A program made the translations under genes and the position numbers. Source: Novosphingobium sp049354825 (GTDB taxonomy: Bacteria; Pseudomonadota; Alphaproteobacteria; Sphingomonadales; Sphingomonadaceae). Taken from it: a stretch of DNA of 64,000 nt. Below, piece by piece: positions 47,555 through 54,950 of this stretch (its first letter is position 1; each line of letters starts with the position of its first letter). The DNA lies in contig NZ_CP186480.1 in NCBI RefSeq assembly GCF_049354825.1, forward strand, positions 558,001 through 622,000, written 5' to 3'. The notes beneath the pieces were generated by a model that saw only the letters and a list, made by a program, of their open reading frames with translations, made no database searches and had not been told where the DNA came from.

Positions 47555-47564
47555 GTGTCGGGAA
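47555..47564 (+). promoter_or_regulatory. GTGTCGGGAA, third copy of the candidate PspF site
   Basis: This matches the first ten bases of the sites at 36690 and 59121 with one mismatch. It begins 83 bases upstream of the sigma-54-like element at 47638, one helical turn different from the 94 bases at 36690. Alone it would not be convincing. Confidence 0.3.
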
Positions 47565-47637
47565 ACTTGACGGACGGGCCTCTGGCACGACCATCGAACA
47601 CTGCGGCGTTGGCTGATTTTCGATGATTTTGTGAAAC

Positions 47638-47653
47638 TGGCACGATCGGTGCA
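47638..47653 (+). promoter_or_regulatory. Sigma-54-like promoter facing the grxD 3' region
   Basis: TGGCACG-ATCG-GTGCA keeps the full -24 heptamer and the GG-N10-GC spacing; only the first T of the -12 element differs. It points right, where no plus-strand gene lies until 53854, so a transcript would cover a folded stretch and then run antisense to grxD. GGTGCAT (47648-47654) and ATGCACC (47661-47667) form an inverted repeat over the -12. Confidence 0.4.
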
Positions 47654-47676
47654 TTGGATTATGCACCCCCAAAGCA

Positions 47677-47730
47677 GTCTCGTATCGAGGCGGGGCCGCA
47701 CCGTCTCCGCGGCTCCGCCTCCCCCGAGAC
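47677..47730. ncRNA. Strong two-part hairpin; candidate small RNA or grxD 3' structure
   Basis: A 13-bp stem (47687-47699 with 47709-47721, one G-T) is capped by a 9-base loop and enclosed by a second stem GTCTCG/CGAGAC (47677-47682 with 47725-47730). It begins about 13 bases after the expected start of a transcript from the 47638 promoter and ends 7 bases short of the grxD stop. Either it is a small RNA from the plus strand or a 3' structure of the grxD message. No U tract follows on either side. Confidence 0.35.
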
Positions 47731-47736
47731 ACCGGC

Positions 47737-48078
47737 TCAGTTAGCCGCGCCGGGGACATCCTCGACCAGCTTGTGCAGTTCACCGGCTTCGTACATTTCC
47801 ATCATGATGTCGCTGCCGCCAACGAACTCTCCCTTGACGTAGAGCTGCGGAATGGTCGGCCAGTCGGAATAGGCCTTGATGCCCTGGCGGATTTCCATGT
47901 CCTGCAGCACGTCCACGCTTTCGAACGGCACTCCGACATGCTCCAGGATGGCGATTGCGCGGCTTGAAAAGCCGCACTGCGGAAACAGCGGCGTGCCCTT
48001 CATGAACAGGACGACGTCGTTGGATTTGACGATCTGATCGATACGGGCGCTGGCAGGATTCGCGGGGACGTCGGACAT
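47737..48078 (-). CDS. grxD: Monothiol glutaredoxin Grx4/GrxD
   Basis: A 113-residue CGFS-type monothiol glutaredoxin that carries Fe-S clusters rather than reducing disulfides. The motif is FPQCGFSSRA (Cys35), preceded by the conserved VVLFMKGTP, with the glutathione-binding TIPQLYVKGEFVGGSDIMM. It follows a bolA gene 36 bases upstream; Grx4 and BolA form a [2Fe-2S] complex. Confidence 0.96.
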   Translation of the reverse strand: MSDVPANPASARIDQIVKSNDVVLFMKGTPLFPQCGFSSRAIAILEHVGVPFESVDVLQDMEIRQGIKAYSDWPTIPQLYVKGEFVGGSDIMMEMYEAGELHKLVEDVPGAAN

Positions 48079-48114
48079 GGTGGGTGCTTTCTTTGCCGTG
48101 ACGGCTTCGAGGAT

Positions 48115-48348
48115 TCAGGTGGGCACGGCCGTGGTCAGTTGCAAGGCATGGAGCACGCCCCCCATGCGCCCGCCAAGCGCGGCATAGACCGCCTTGTGCT
48201 GCGCTACGCGGCCCATGCCTTCGAACTGCGGGGCGATCACGTGGGCAGCGTAATGGTCGCCGTCGCCGGCGAGGTCGGTGATGGTCACCGCGGCGCCGGG
48301 AAGCGCGGCCACGATCATTGCCTCGATTTCGGCAGCGGCCATCGCCAT
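48115..48348 (-). CDS. bolA: BolA family protein
   Basis: A 77-residue BolA-like protein with DLAGDGDHYAAHVIAPQFEG and the invariant histidine in VAQHKAVYAALGGRMGG. It is the expected partner of the CGFS glutaredoxin encoded just downstream, in Fe-S delivery or iron signalling. It starts 3 bases after the DUF1476 stop. Confidence 0.92.
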   Translation of the reverse strand: MAMAAAEIEAMIVAALPGAAVTITDLAGDGDHYAAHVIAPQFEGMGRVAQHKAVYAALGGRMGGVLHALQLTTAVPT

Positions 48349-48351
48349 GGC

Positions 48352-48675
48352 CTAGACCCCGCCCATCAGTGCGCGGCGGGCCTCGACCTCGGTCGCTTCC
48401 AGCGCGGCGCGAACTTCGCCATCGTCCGCGTCGATGCCGGCCATCGTCAGGTCGCCAAGCAGTTTGCGGACCACGTCTTCGTCGCCCGATTCCTCGAAAT
48501 CGGCCTGGACCACCGACTTGGCATAGGCGTCCGCCTCTGCAGCGTTCAGGCCCATACGCTCGGCCGCCCACATGCCCAGCAGGCGATTGCGGCGGGCGTG
48601 GATACGAAAGGCCATGTCCTCGTCATGCGCGAACTTGGCTTCCTCGGCGCGCTCACGGTCACGAAAATCGGTCAT
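48352..48675 (-). CDS. DUF1476 protein, F1-ATPase inhibitor subunit zeta
   Basis: A 107-residue helical protein starting MTDFRDRERAEEAKFAHDED, matching DUF1476. In Paracoccus this family is the zeta subunit, which inhibits ATP hydrolysis by F1-ATPase; the inhibitory N-terminus (FRDRERAEEAKFA) is present. It lies in the same minus-strand run as bolA and grxD, a common alphaproteobacterial neighbourhood. Confidence 0.88.
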   Translation of the reverse strand: MTDFRDRERAEEAKFAHDEDMAFRIHARRNRLLGMWAAERMGLNAAEADAYAKSVVQADFEESGDEDVVRKLLGDLTMAGIDADDGEVRAALEATEVEARRALMGGV

Positions 48676-48687
48676 CGGAGTCCTCGT

Positions 48688-49167
48688 TCAGGTGGCGGGC
48701 CGCGGGGGCGGCGGCGCTTGGTAGGTATCGTGGCACGCCTTGCAGGCACCACCGATTTCGGCGGCAGCGGCAGTGGCAGCGGCCTTGTCATCGGCCTGGG
48801 CGGCGGCGGCGAGCTTGTCGGCAGCGGTGGCCAGCGCAGCCGCCTTGGCTTCGAAATCGTCGCGCGCGGACCAGATGTCTGGCTTGGCACGGCTGCCGAT
48901 GAAGCCCTTGGTCGAAGCCGGGAACAGGCCCGGGATGGCGCGGCCCCACGCCGCAAGACCGCGGGCGGCGAAGGCGGCGCCCTTTACGCTGTCGCCGGAC
49001 AGCGTGGCACGAAGGCCGCCGGCGGAAGCGGCCGCCAGCATCATCCCGGCCTTGCGCGCGGCAACGATGTCGGCGGGTGTCGATCCCGCGGCGGAAAGGT
49101 GCGGTGCAGGCGCCGCAAACGCGGCACCCGCCAGCGTGAGTGCGGACAAGGCAAGCAGCATTTTCAT
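48688..49167 (-). CDS. Exported monoheme cytochrome c (c'/c556 type)
   Basis: A 159-residue periplasmic cytochrome with a signal peptide ending AAFA, a four-helix body and a single C-terminal haem site ACKACH (Cys142, Cys145, His146). An early Met pair in KAGMMLAAA may provide the sixth ligand as in c556. The ATG overlaps the quinone reductase stop (ATGA). Confidence 0.87.
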   Translation of the reverse strand: MKMLLALSALTLAGAAFAAPAPHLSAAGSTPADIVAARKAGMMLAAASAGGLRATLSGDSVKGAAFAARGLAAWGRAIPGLFPASTKGFIGSRAKPDIWSARDDFEAKAAALATAADKLAAAAQADDKAAATAAAAEIGGACKACHDTYQAPPPPRPAT

Positions 49168-50171
49168 GACTGGTCTCCCATCGTGACGACGACTTTGCCA
49201 ACCGCCTCGCGGTCCTGCAGGACGCGGATTGCCTCAGCGCCTTGCTCAAGCGGGTATCGCGCCGAGATGCGCGGGTTGATCTTTCCATCCTTCAGGAGCG
49301 CGAACAGCTCTTTGATATGCGCCGCATTTCGCGCCGGCTCGCGCGCCGCGAAGGCGCCCCAGAAGACGCCGCAGACATCGCACGACTTGAGCAGCGTAAG
49401 GTTGAGCGGCAGCCGTGCGATTCCGGCCGGAAAGCCGACCACCAGGAAACGGCCTTCCCACGCGATCGATCGCAGCGCCGGTTCGGAATAGTCGCCGCCG
49501 ACGATGTCGAAGATCACGTTGGCGCCGCCAGGCCCGCACGCGGCCTTGAAGGCTTCGGCCAGCGCCTTCGACTGTTCCTTGTCGAAGGGCGGGCGGCCAT
49601 AGATGACGGTTTCGTCCGCACCGCACTGGCGTGCGAACGCCGCCTTTTGTTCGCTCGATACCGCGGCGACGACGCGCGCGCCGTTCGCCTTGCCAAGCTC
49701 GATCGCGGAAATGCCGACGCCGCCGGCAGCGCCAAGAACAAGCAAGGTGTCGCCGGCCTTGAGGTGACCGCGATCCTTGAGCCCGTGGATCGTCGTCCCG
49801 TACGTCAGGAACAACGATGCGCCCGTTTCGAAGCTTGCGCCCGCGGGCATCGCAAACAGCTGCCGCGTATCGACAACGACCTTTTCGGCCAGCCCGCCGA
49901 ACCCGGTGGAGGCGATGACCCGGTCACCCACGTGCCAATCTGTGACGCCGTCGCCGACGGCCTCGATCACGCCGGCCAGCTCGCCGCCGGGCGCGAAGGG
50001 GCGCGGCGGCTTCATCTGGTACATGTCGCGGATGATGATGGTGTCGGGAAAATTGATAGCGCAGGCGCGCACCGCGACACGGACCTGGCCGGGGCCCGGT
50101 TCGGGCACGGCAACCTCGTCCAGCGTCAGCGTTTCCGGGCCGCCCACAGCATGGCTGCGCAGGGTCTTCAC
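49164..50171 (-). CDS. NADPH:quinone oxidoreductase-like zinc-free MDR protein
   Basis: A 335-residue medium-chain reductase of the quinone-oxidoreductase group. The N-terminal GroES-like part has INFPDTIIIRDMYQ and FAPGGELAGVIEAVGDGV; the Rossmann part has LVLGAAGGVGISAIELGKA. I prefer the GTG at 50171, which overlaps the leuD stop as GTGA and gives the usual start; ATG 50195 would add eight residues. The substrate is unknown. Confidence 0.88.
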   Translation of the reverse strand: MKTLRSHAVGGPETLTLDEVAVPEPGPGQVRVAVRACAINFPDTIIIRDMYQMKPPRPFAPGGELAGVIEAVGDGVTDWHVGDRVIASTGFGGLAEKVVVDTRQLFAMPAGASFETGASLFLTYGTTIHGLKDRGHLKAGDTLLVLGAAGGVGISAIELGKANGARVVAAVSSEQKAAFARQCGADETVIYGRPPFDKEQSKALAEAFKAACGPGGANVIFDIVGGDYSEPALRSIAWEGRFLVVGFPAGIARLPLNLTLLKSCDVCGVFWGAFAAREPARNAAHIKELFALLKDGKINPRISARYPLEQGAEAIRVLQDREAVGKVVVTMGDQS

Positions 50172-50764
50172 GCCGCCATCCCGCGCGCCAGCCAAGGCTG
50201 GGTCCCCGCAATCTTGCGTTCGTATTCGGCAATCGCGTCAATACGCTTCATCGTCATCCCCACTTCGTCGAGCCCGCCAAGGAGGCAGGCCTTGCGAAAC
50301 GTGTCGATCGCGAAGCTGAAGCGATCCTGGAACGGGGTCGTTACCGTTTGGCTTTCGAGGTCGATCGCGATGGGATCTGTCTCTGCCACCGTCAGCAGGC
50401 GGTCGACCGCATCCTGCGGCAGCACCACCGTCAGCAGCCCGTTCTTGAAAGCGTTGCCGGAGAAGATGTCTGAAAAACTCGGCGCGATCACGGCCCGGAT
50501 TCCCAGGTCCGCCATGGCCCATGCGGCGTGTTCGCGGCTGGAACCGCAGCCGAAGTTGTCACCTGCGATCAGGATCGGCGCACCGGCGAAACGGGAATCG
50601 TCGAAGAGGTTGCCCGGCTCGGTCCGCAAGGTCTCGAACGCACCTTTGCCAAGCCCTTCTCGCGAGATTGTCTTGAGCCAGTGTGCGGGAATGATCACGT
50701 CGGTGTCGACGTTCTTGCGGCCCAGCGGGATGGCCCGGCCCTCGACCTCGCGCAGCGGCTCCAT
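50168..50764 (-). CDS. leuD: 3-isopropylmalate dehydratase small subunit
   Basis: The 198-residue small subunit pairs with LeuC in leucine synthesis. Signatures are GRKNVDTDVIIPAHWLK, the swivel-domain ILIAGDNFGCGSSREHAAW and IAPSFSDIFSGNAFKNGLL. It starts at ATG 50764, sharing one base with the preceding stop. Three other genes separate it from leuC. Confidence 0.96.
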   Translation of the reverse strand: MEPLREVEGRAIPLGRKNVDTDVIIPAHWLKTISREGLGKGAFETLRTEPGNLFDDSRFAGAPILIAGDNFGCGSSREHAAWAMADLGIRAVIAPSFSDIFSGNAFKNGLLTVVLPQDAVDRLLTVAETDPIAIDLESQTVTTPFQDRFSFAIDTFRKACLLGGLDEVGMTMKRIDAIAEYERKIAGTQPWLARGMAA

Positions 50765-50925
50765 CAATCGGTCTCGGGCGCGTCGGCAGGACGACGCGGG
50801 CGGTGGCGTTCGGCTGCGGTCTTGCGCTTGCCGGCATAGAGCAGCGCGGCGGCAAGGGCGGCCGACCCGATCGCCGCCCCGGCGATGGCCTTGCCGGCCC
50901 AGTTCTTGTCGGACTTGTCGCTCAT
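50764..50925 (-). CDS. 53-aa single-helix membrane microprotein
   Basis: Starts MSDKSDKNWAGKAIAGAAIG; one membrane helix (about 11-32, GKAIAGAAIGSAALAAALLY) is followed by a basic Lys/Arg-rich tail. It is coupled to leuD (TGATG) and lies 8 bases after the glycosylase stop. No family recognised. The tight spacing supports it as a real gene. Confidence 0.6.
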   Translation of the reverse strand: MSDKSDKNWAGKAIAGAAIGSAALAAALLYAGKRKTAAERHRPRRPADAPETD

Positions 50926-50933
50926 GGGGAATT

Positions 50934-51461
50934 CTATGTCGGCGCCGCGCGGGAAGGGCAAGGGCGCGGGCGGAGAAATTCGCGCAAGGCCAGCCAGGCC
51001 TCGCGCTTGCCCTCGAACGACAGCGCGGCATGGGCCGGGCTGCTCGACGGCAGCGTGATCAGCGCAAGGTTCGACCCCGCCAAGAGGGGCCTGCCGGTCG
51101 CCGCGCTCTTGGCGCCATTGAAGGCGACGGCGCGCAGCAGTGGGAGGCGCGCAACCAGTCCCGCCAGATCGGCAGCGGCGGCATCCCGGATCGCGCTGTC
51201 GAGGCTGCCCTGGCGCCGGGCCGAAGCGACCGTGTCCCATAGCGCGATCCCCTGATCCTGCACCGCTGCCAAGCGCAATTCGTACGCCATCGCGGCAAGA
51301 TCGGGCACGCCGATAACCGCGCCGACCAGCCTCCAGAAAGCGTTGCGGGGGTGGGCGTAATACTGCGCCGCGTTCAGCGATGCGTCGCCTGGCAAGCTGC
51401 CCAGGATCAGGACGCTGGCATCGGGCGCAGCAACCGGCGCAAAGGCGGACTTGCGATTCAG
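50934..51461 (-). CDS. UDG-superfamily DNA-deoxyinosine glycosylase-like protein
   Basis: A protein of about 175 residues with the family's opening NRKSAFAPV, then SVLILGSLPGDASL, YYAHPRNAFWRL and the C-terminal ITLPSSSPAHAAL. This matches the G/T-U or deoxyinosine glycosylase branch of the uracil-DNA glycosylase superfamily. There is no ATG in frame at the right place. A CTG at 51461, overlapping the upstream stop as CTGA and 9 bases after GAAGG, gives the expected N-terminus; GTG 51506 is the alternative. It acts in base-excision repair, substrate unproven. Confidence 0.82.
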   Translation of the reverse strand: MNRKSAFAPVAAPDASVLILGSLPGDASLNAAQYYAHPRNAFWRLVGAVIGVPDLAAMAYELRLAAVQDQGIALWDTVASARRQGSLDSAIRDAAAADLAGLVARLPLLRAVAFNGAKSAATGRPLLAGSNLALITLPSSSPAHAALSFEGKREAWLALREFLRPRPCPSRAAPT

Positions 51462-51859
51462 AACACCATACCTTCGCCATAGGGCAGCGGAGCATGGCGC
51501 TGGCACGGCCGCTCGCCCGCCCAGGCGATGCCATCGGGAAAGCGCGTTTCGATCCCCTTCAGGTCCGCGGGGTCGAACAGCTTCATGTTGACGCCGACGC
51601 GGCGACTTTCGTAGCTGCCCGCGGCAATCCAGCGCACGGCCGAACCGCAACCGGGGCAAAACTGCGTTTCCAGGCAAACCTCGTCGATGTCGGGGCGCTT
51701 GAAACCCTTGAGCGCGCCGTCGACGGTGACATCGTCGCGGTCGAAATAGCCCCAGCCGCCGCCCGTCTTGCGGCACAGGCCGCAGTTGCAGAAGTTGATG
51801 TATTCGGGCGCGCGGGCCACCGTGATGGTAACCGTGCGGCAGGCGCAGGTGCCCCTCAC
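51458..51859 (-). CDS. GFA/CENP-V family zinc protein
   Basis: A 133-residue protein of the GFA (glutathione-dependent formaldehyde-activating-like) family. The zinc cysteines are in GTCACRTV, FCNCGLCRKTGG and FCPGCGSAV. Most members have no proven activity. The GTG start at 51859 overlaps the leuC stop as GTGA, so it is translated with leuC. Confidence 0.9.
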   Translation of the reverse strand: MRGTCACRTVTITVARAPEYINFCNCGLCRKTGGGWGYFDRDDVTVDGALKGFKRPDIDEVCLETQFCPGCGSAVRWIAAGSYESRRVGVNMKLFDPADLKGIETRFPDGIAWAGERPCQRHAPLPYGEGMVF

Positions 51860-53283
51860 GCCAGCTCGCGCACGTCGGTGAGGCGGCCCGTGACAGCCGC
51901 CGCCGCGGCCATCGCCGGCGAGAGCAGGTGCGTGCGTGCGCCCGGGCCCTGCCGCCCGACGAAGTTGCGATTGCTGGTCGAGGCGCAACGCTCCCCCGCG
52001 GGAACCTTGTCCGGGTTCATCGCCAGGCAGGCAGAACAGCCGGGTTCGCGCCATTCGAGGCCGGCTTCGATGAAAACGCGGTCGAGTCCCTCGGCCTCGG
52101 CCTGGCGCTTGACCAGGCCCGAACCCGGAACGACGATCGCCCAGCGCACGCCCTGGGCCTTGTGGCGGCCCTTCACGATGGCGGCGGCAGCGCGGAGGTC
52201 CTCGATCCGGCTGTTCGTGCAACTGCCGATGAAGACGTTCTGGACCGTGACCTCGGACAGTTTCTGGCCCGGATGCAAGCCCATGTAGGCCAGCGATGCG
52301 CGCGCCGCGTCCTGCTTCGACGGATCCGGAAAGGATTCCGGAGCGGGCACGACGCCGGTGATCGGCAGCACGTCCTCGGGACTGGTGCCCCACGTAACCG
52401 ATGGAGCAATGGCGGCCGCGTCGATCACCACTACCTTGTCATACGTCGCCCCCGGATCGGTGGCGAGTTCGCGCCAGGCGGTCACGGCCCGGTCCCAGTC
52501 GGCGCCCCGCGGCGCCATCGGACGGCCTGCGACGTAAGCGAAGGTCACATCGTCGGGCGCGACAAGCCCGGCGCGTGCGCCATGTTCGATCGCCATGTTC
52601 GCCACGGTCAACCGTCCCTCGACGGAAAGGGCGCGGATGGCCGAGCCGGTATATTCGATGACGTGGCCGGTACCGCCCGCCGCACCGAGCACGCCGGTGA
52701 TGTGAAGCACCACGTCCTTGGCGCTGACGCCCGGGCCAAGCTCCCCCTCGACGCGGACTTCCATCGTCTTCGAACGCGTCAGCAACAGGGTCTGGGTCGC
52801 CAGCACATGCTCGACCTCGCTGGTGCCGATACCGAACGCGAGCGCGCCGAGCCCGCCGTGGCAGGCCGTATGACTGTCGCCGCACACGATCGTCGCGCCT
52901 GGCAGAGAAAACCCCTGCTCAGGGCCGACGACGTGGACAATACCCTGCTCAGGGTCGGCATCACCGATCAGGCGAATACCGAATTCAGGGGCATTGCGGC
53001 CCAGTGCGGCAAGCTGGTTGGCGCTTTCGGCATCGGCGATCGGGATCGGCAGACCGGCGGCATCGCGCCGTGCGGTTGTCGGCAGGTTGTGATCGGGTAC
53101 CGCCAGCGTCAGGTCGGGCCGGCGCACGGTGCGGCCATTGGCCCGCAGCGCCTCGAAGGCCTGCGGGCTGGTCACTTCATGCACCAGGTGGCGATCGATG
53201 TAGAGAAGGGCGGTACCATCGTCGCGGGTTTCCACGACGTGAGCGTCCCAGATCTTCTCATAAAGGGTGCGAGGGCAAGTCAT
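51856..53283 (-). CDS. leuC: 3-isopropylmalate dehydratase large subunit
   Basis: The 475-residue aconitase-family subunit binds the catalytic [4Fe-4S] cluster and isomerises 2- to 3-isopropylmalate in leucine synthesis. It opens TCPRTLYEKIWDAHVV, with VCGDSHTACHGGLGALAFGI, cluster cysteines in FIGSCTNSRIEDL and PGCSACLAMNPD. ATG 53283 is preferred; upstream in-frame sequence is not family-like. It leads a run of translationally coupled genes. Confidence 0.97.
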   Translation of the reverse strand: MTCPRTLYEKIWDAHVVETRDDGTALLYIDRHLVHEVTSPQAFEALRANGRTVRRPDLTLAVPDHNLPTTARRDAAGLPIPIADAESANQLAALGRNAPEFGIRLIGDADPEQGIVHVVGPEQGFSLPGATIVCGDSHTACHGGLGALAFGIGTSEVEHVLATQTLLLTRSKTMEVRVEGELGPGVSAKDVVLHITGVLGAAGGTGHVIEYTGSAIRALSVEGRLTVANMAIEHGARAGLVAPDDVTFAYVAGRPMAPRGADWDRAVTAWRELATDPGATYDKVVVIDAAAIAPSVTWGTSPEDVLPITGVVPAPESFPDPSKQDAARASLAYMGLHPGQKLSEVTVQNVFIGSCTNSRIEDLRAAAAIVKGRHKAQGVRWAIVVPGSGLVKRQAEAEGLDRVFIEAGLEWREPGCSACLAMNPDKVPAGERCASTSNRNFVGRQGPGARTHLLSPAMAAAAAVTGRLTDVRELA

Positions 53284-53331
53284 GGCGCTGCTGCGCCTAG
53301 GTTGCCTGTCGTCGGACTTCAAGCAACAAAA

Positions 53332-53359
53332 CGGGCGCCAATCGCGTGATCGGCGCCCG
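53332..53359 (-). terminator. Rho-independent terminator after the coiled-coil protein gene
   Basis: CGGGCGCC (53332-53339) pairs with GGCGCCCG (53352-53359). On the minus strand the stem is followed by TTTTGTTG. It ends the transcript of the gene at 53376-53714 before leuC. Confidence 0.88.
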
Positions 53360-53375
53360 ATTGTTTCACCGGCGG

Positions 53376-53714
53376 TCAGCGGCGCCAGCGGTTGTCGTCG
53401 CGGCGTTCGGCGCCGAGGCGAGCACGAATGGCCTGAATCTGGCTTTCCAGCGTGCGCATCTCGCTGTTGGACAAGCCATTGCGGTTGTAGCTGTAGAACC
53501 GCGACTGAAGCTTGCGAACGTCGCGCTGCAGGTCATACGCCTCGCGCTGCGAAACGCGGCCGCGGCCGTCATTGCGGCTCACTTGCGCTTCAAGTTGCGA
53601 GATCTGGGCGCGAATGGCGTTGGCGCGCGCAGGGGTGGCGGCCTGTGCCGGTACTGAAAGGCCGAGCGCGGCGGCAATGGCGACAGGGGCGATGAGACGG
53701 AAAAGCCTGGGCAT
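53376..53714 (-). CDS. Exported coiled-coil protein of unknown function
   Basis: A 112-residue protein with a signal peptide (MPRLFRLIAPVAIAAALGLS, cleavage after AQA) and a wholly helical, Arg/Gln-rich mature part of about 85 residues with heptad-like repeats (RAQISQLEAQVSRND, LESQIQAIRARL). Probably periplasmic. Monocistronic, with its own terminator. Confidence 0.72.
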   Translation of the reverse strand: MPRLFRLIAPVAIAAALGLSVPAQAATPARANAIRAQISQLEAQVSRNDGRGRVSQREAYDLQRDVRKLQSRFYSYNRNGLSNSEMRTLESQIQAIRARLGAERRDDNRWRR

Positions 53715-53853
53715 GGAAATCGGTCCTTCTTCTGCGGTGTTTGCGCACCTGCAAACTCCGCCTCTGAAACTGAACGGCAGGCAAACCGGTGCCGTCGCAA
53801 AGTGTAAGATTGTGTCGCTTCGCGGCGCCGCCCGTTCTAGAGTGGCCCACGCC

Positions 53854-54366
53854 ATGTCGCCGCCGTCTGCCGCCGCCGTCACGTTCGCCGCGCTTTGCGC
53901 GATGGAGGGGGTCGCCTGGGCCAGCCACAAGTACGTCATGCACGGCTTCGGCTGGGGTTGGCACCGCGATCATCACGAGGCGCACGACGGCTTCGTCGAA
54001 AAGAACGACCTATACGCGCTGGTAGGCGCAGCGCTGAGCATCGGGATGTTTGCGCTCGGCAGCCCGTTGGTGATGGGGCGCGCGGCGTGGCAGCCGGGCA
54101 CCTGGATCGGGCTGGGAGTGCTGCTTTACGGCGTGATCTACACGCTGATCCATGACGGGCTGGTTCACCAGCGGTGGTTCCGCTGGGTGCCGCGGCGGGG
54201 CTATGCCAAGCGGCTGGTCCAGGCGCACAAGCTGCACCATGCCACGATCGGCAAGGAGGGCGGCGTTAGCTTCGGCTTCGTCATCGCGCGCGAACCGGCC
54301 AGGCTTGCTGCCGAGCTGGCCCGCCAGCGCCAGGCGGGGACAGCGCGCCTGCGCGACAGCGCCTAG
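53854..54366 (+). CDS. crtZ: Beta-carotene hydroxylase CrtZ
   Basis: A 170-residue membrane di-iron hydroxylase that converts beta-carotene to zeaxanthin. All histidine clusters are present: HKYVMH, HRDHHEAHDG, HDGLVH and HKLHHA. Four hydrophobic segments frame them. No other carotenoid gene is near, and no good ribosome site precedes the ATG. The stop overlaps the sufE stop in CTAG. It explains the yellow pigment usual in these bacteria. Confidence 0.93.
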   Translation: MSPPSAAAVTFAALCAMEGVAWASHKYVMHGFGWGWHRDHHEAHDGFVEKNDLYALVGAALSIGMFALGSPLVMGRAAWQPGTWIGLGVLLYGVIYTLIHDGLVHQRWFRWVPRRGYAKRLVQAHKLHHATIGKEGGVSFGFVIAREPARLAAELARQRQAGTARLRDSA

Positions 54367-54770
54367 CCGGCGATGCGGCGCGCGTGGTCCTGGACCAGCG
54401 CGATCATGTTGGGCACGCCCTGGGTGCGATTGGACGACAGCTGGTTCGCAAGGTCGAACGGGGCAAGCGCGGCTGCGACGTCCATCGCCGCCACGTCGCC
54501 GGCCGTCCGGTCCTCGACTGCGGCGAGCACCAGCGCGACGATCCCCTTGGTGATCGCGGCATTGCTGTCGGCCAGGAAATGCAGCCGGCCGTCGTCACGC
54601 GCCACCGGATAGACCCACACGCTGGCCGAGCAACCACGCACGAGGGTGGCGTCGGTCTTGAGCGCGGCGGGCATCGGTTCGAGCGCGCGGCCAAGTTCGA
54701 TCAGCAGCCGGTACCGATCGTCTGCCTCGAGGAACTCGTACTCTTCGCGAATGTCGTCGAGGCTGCGCAT
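54363..54770 (-). CDS. sufE: SufE family sulfur acceptor
   Basis: A 135-residue SufE-like protein that takes persulfide sulfur from SufS for Fe-S assembly. It has the acceptor cysteine in ATLVRGCSASVW (Cys47) and a family C-terminus (LSSNRTQGVPNMI). No other suf genes are in the window. An inverted-repeat element sits 25-79 bases upstream of the start. Confidence 0.92.
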   Translation of the reverse strand: MRSLDDIREEYEFLEADDRYRLLIELGRALEPMPAALKTDATLVRGCSASVWVYPVARDDGRLHFLADSNAAITKGIVALVLAAVEDRTAGDVAAMDVAAALAPFDLANQLSSNRTQGVPNMIALVQDHARRIAG

Positions 54771-54794
54771 GCCCGTGCCCTAGAAAACTTGCGA

Positions 54795-54849
54795 CGCCGC
54801 CGGAAGCCCTCTTCGACCCGGATCAGGCTCGAAATCGCACACGGCGGCG
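54795..54849 (-). promoter_or_regulatory. Folded element upstream of sufE
   Basis: An 8-bp outer stem (54795-54802 with 54842-54849) encloses a second hairpin TTCGA/TCGAA (54812-54816 with 54829-54833). GAAG at 54803-54806 can instead pair with CTTC at 54811-54814, which would break the inner hairpin. The element is in the presumed 5' leader of sufE on the minus strand. It may be a cis-regulatory RNA; no known riboswitch class is matched. Confidence 0.35.
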
Positions 54850-54950
54850 GAACCATGACGTCAAGCGCGCCTTAGTGCTGCAGCCGCGACCTGGCGCGCG
54901 CGGCATTTGCCGCACCGGTCCCCTCGCGCAGCGCAACACCCGGGAAGTCG

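Noticed and set aside
47654..47842. Small plus-strand ORF of 62 codons after the third sigma-54-like element
   Set aside because: It starts with a TTG at or before the expected transcript start, has no ribosome site, and its second half is antisense to grxD.
54795..54849. TPP riboswitch or signal-recognition-particle RNA upstream of sufE
   Set aside because: CCTGATCCGGG resembles part of a TPP aptamer, but the CTGAGA half is missing. The GGAAGGAAGCAG core of SRP RNA is also missing.
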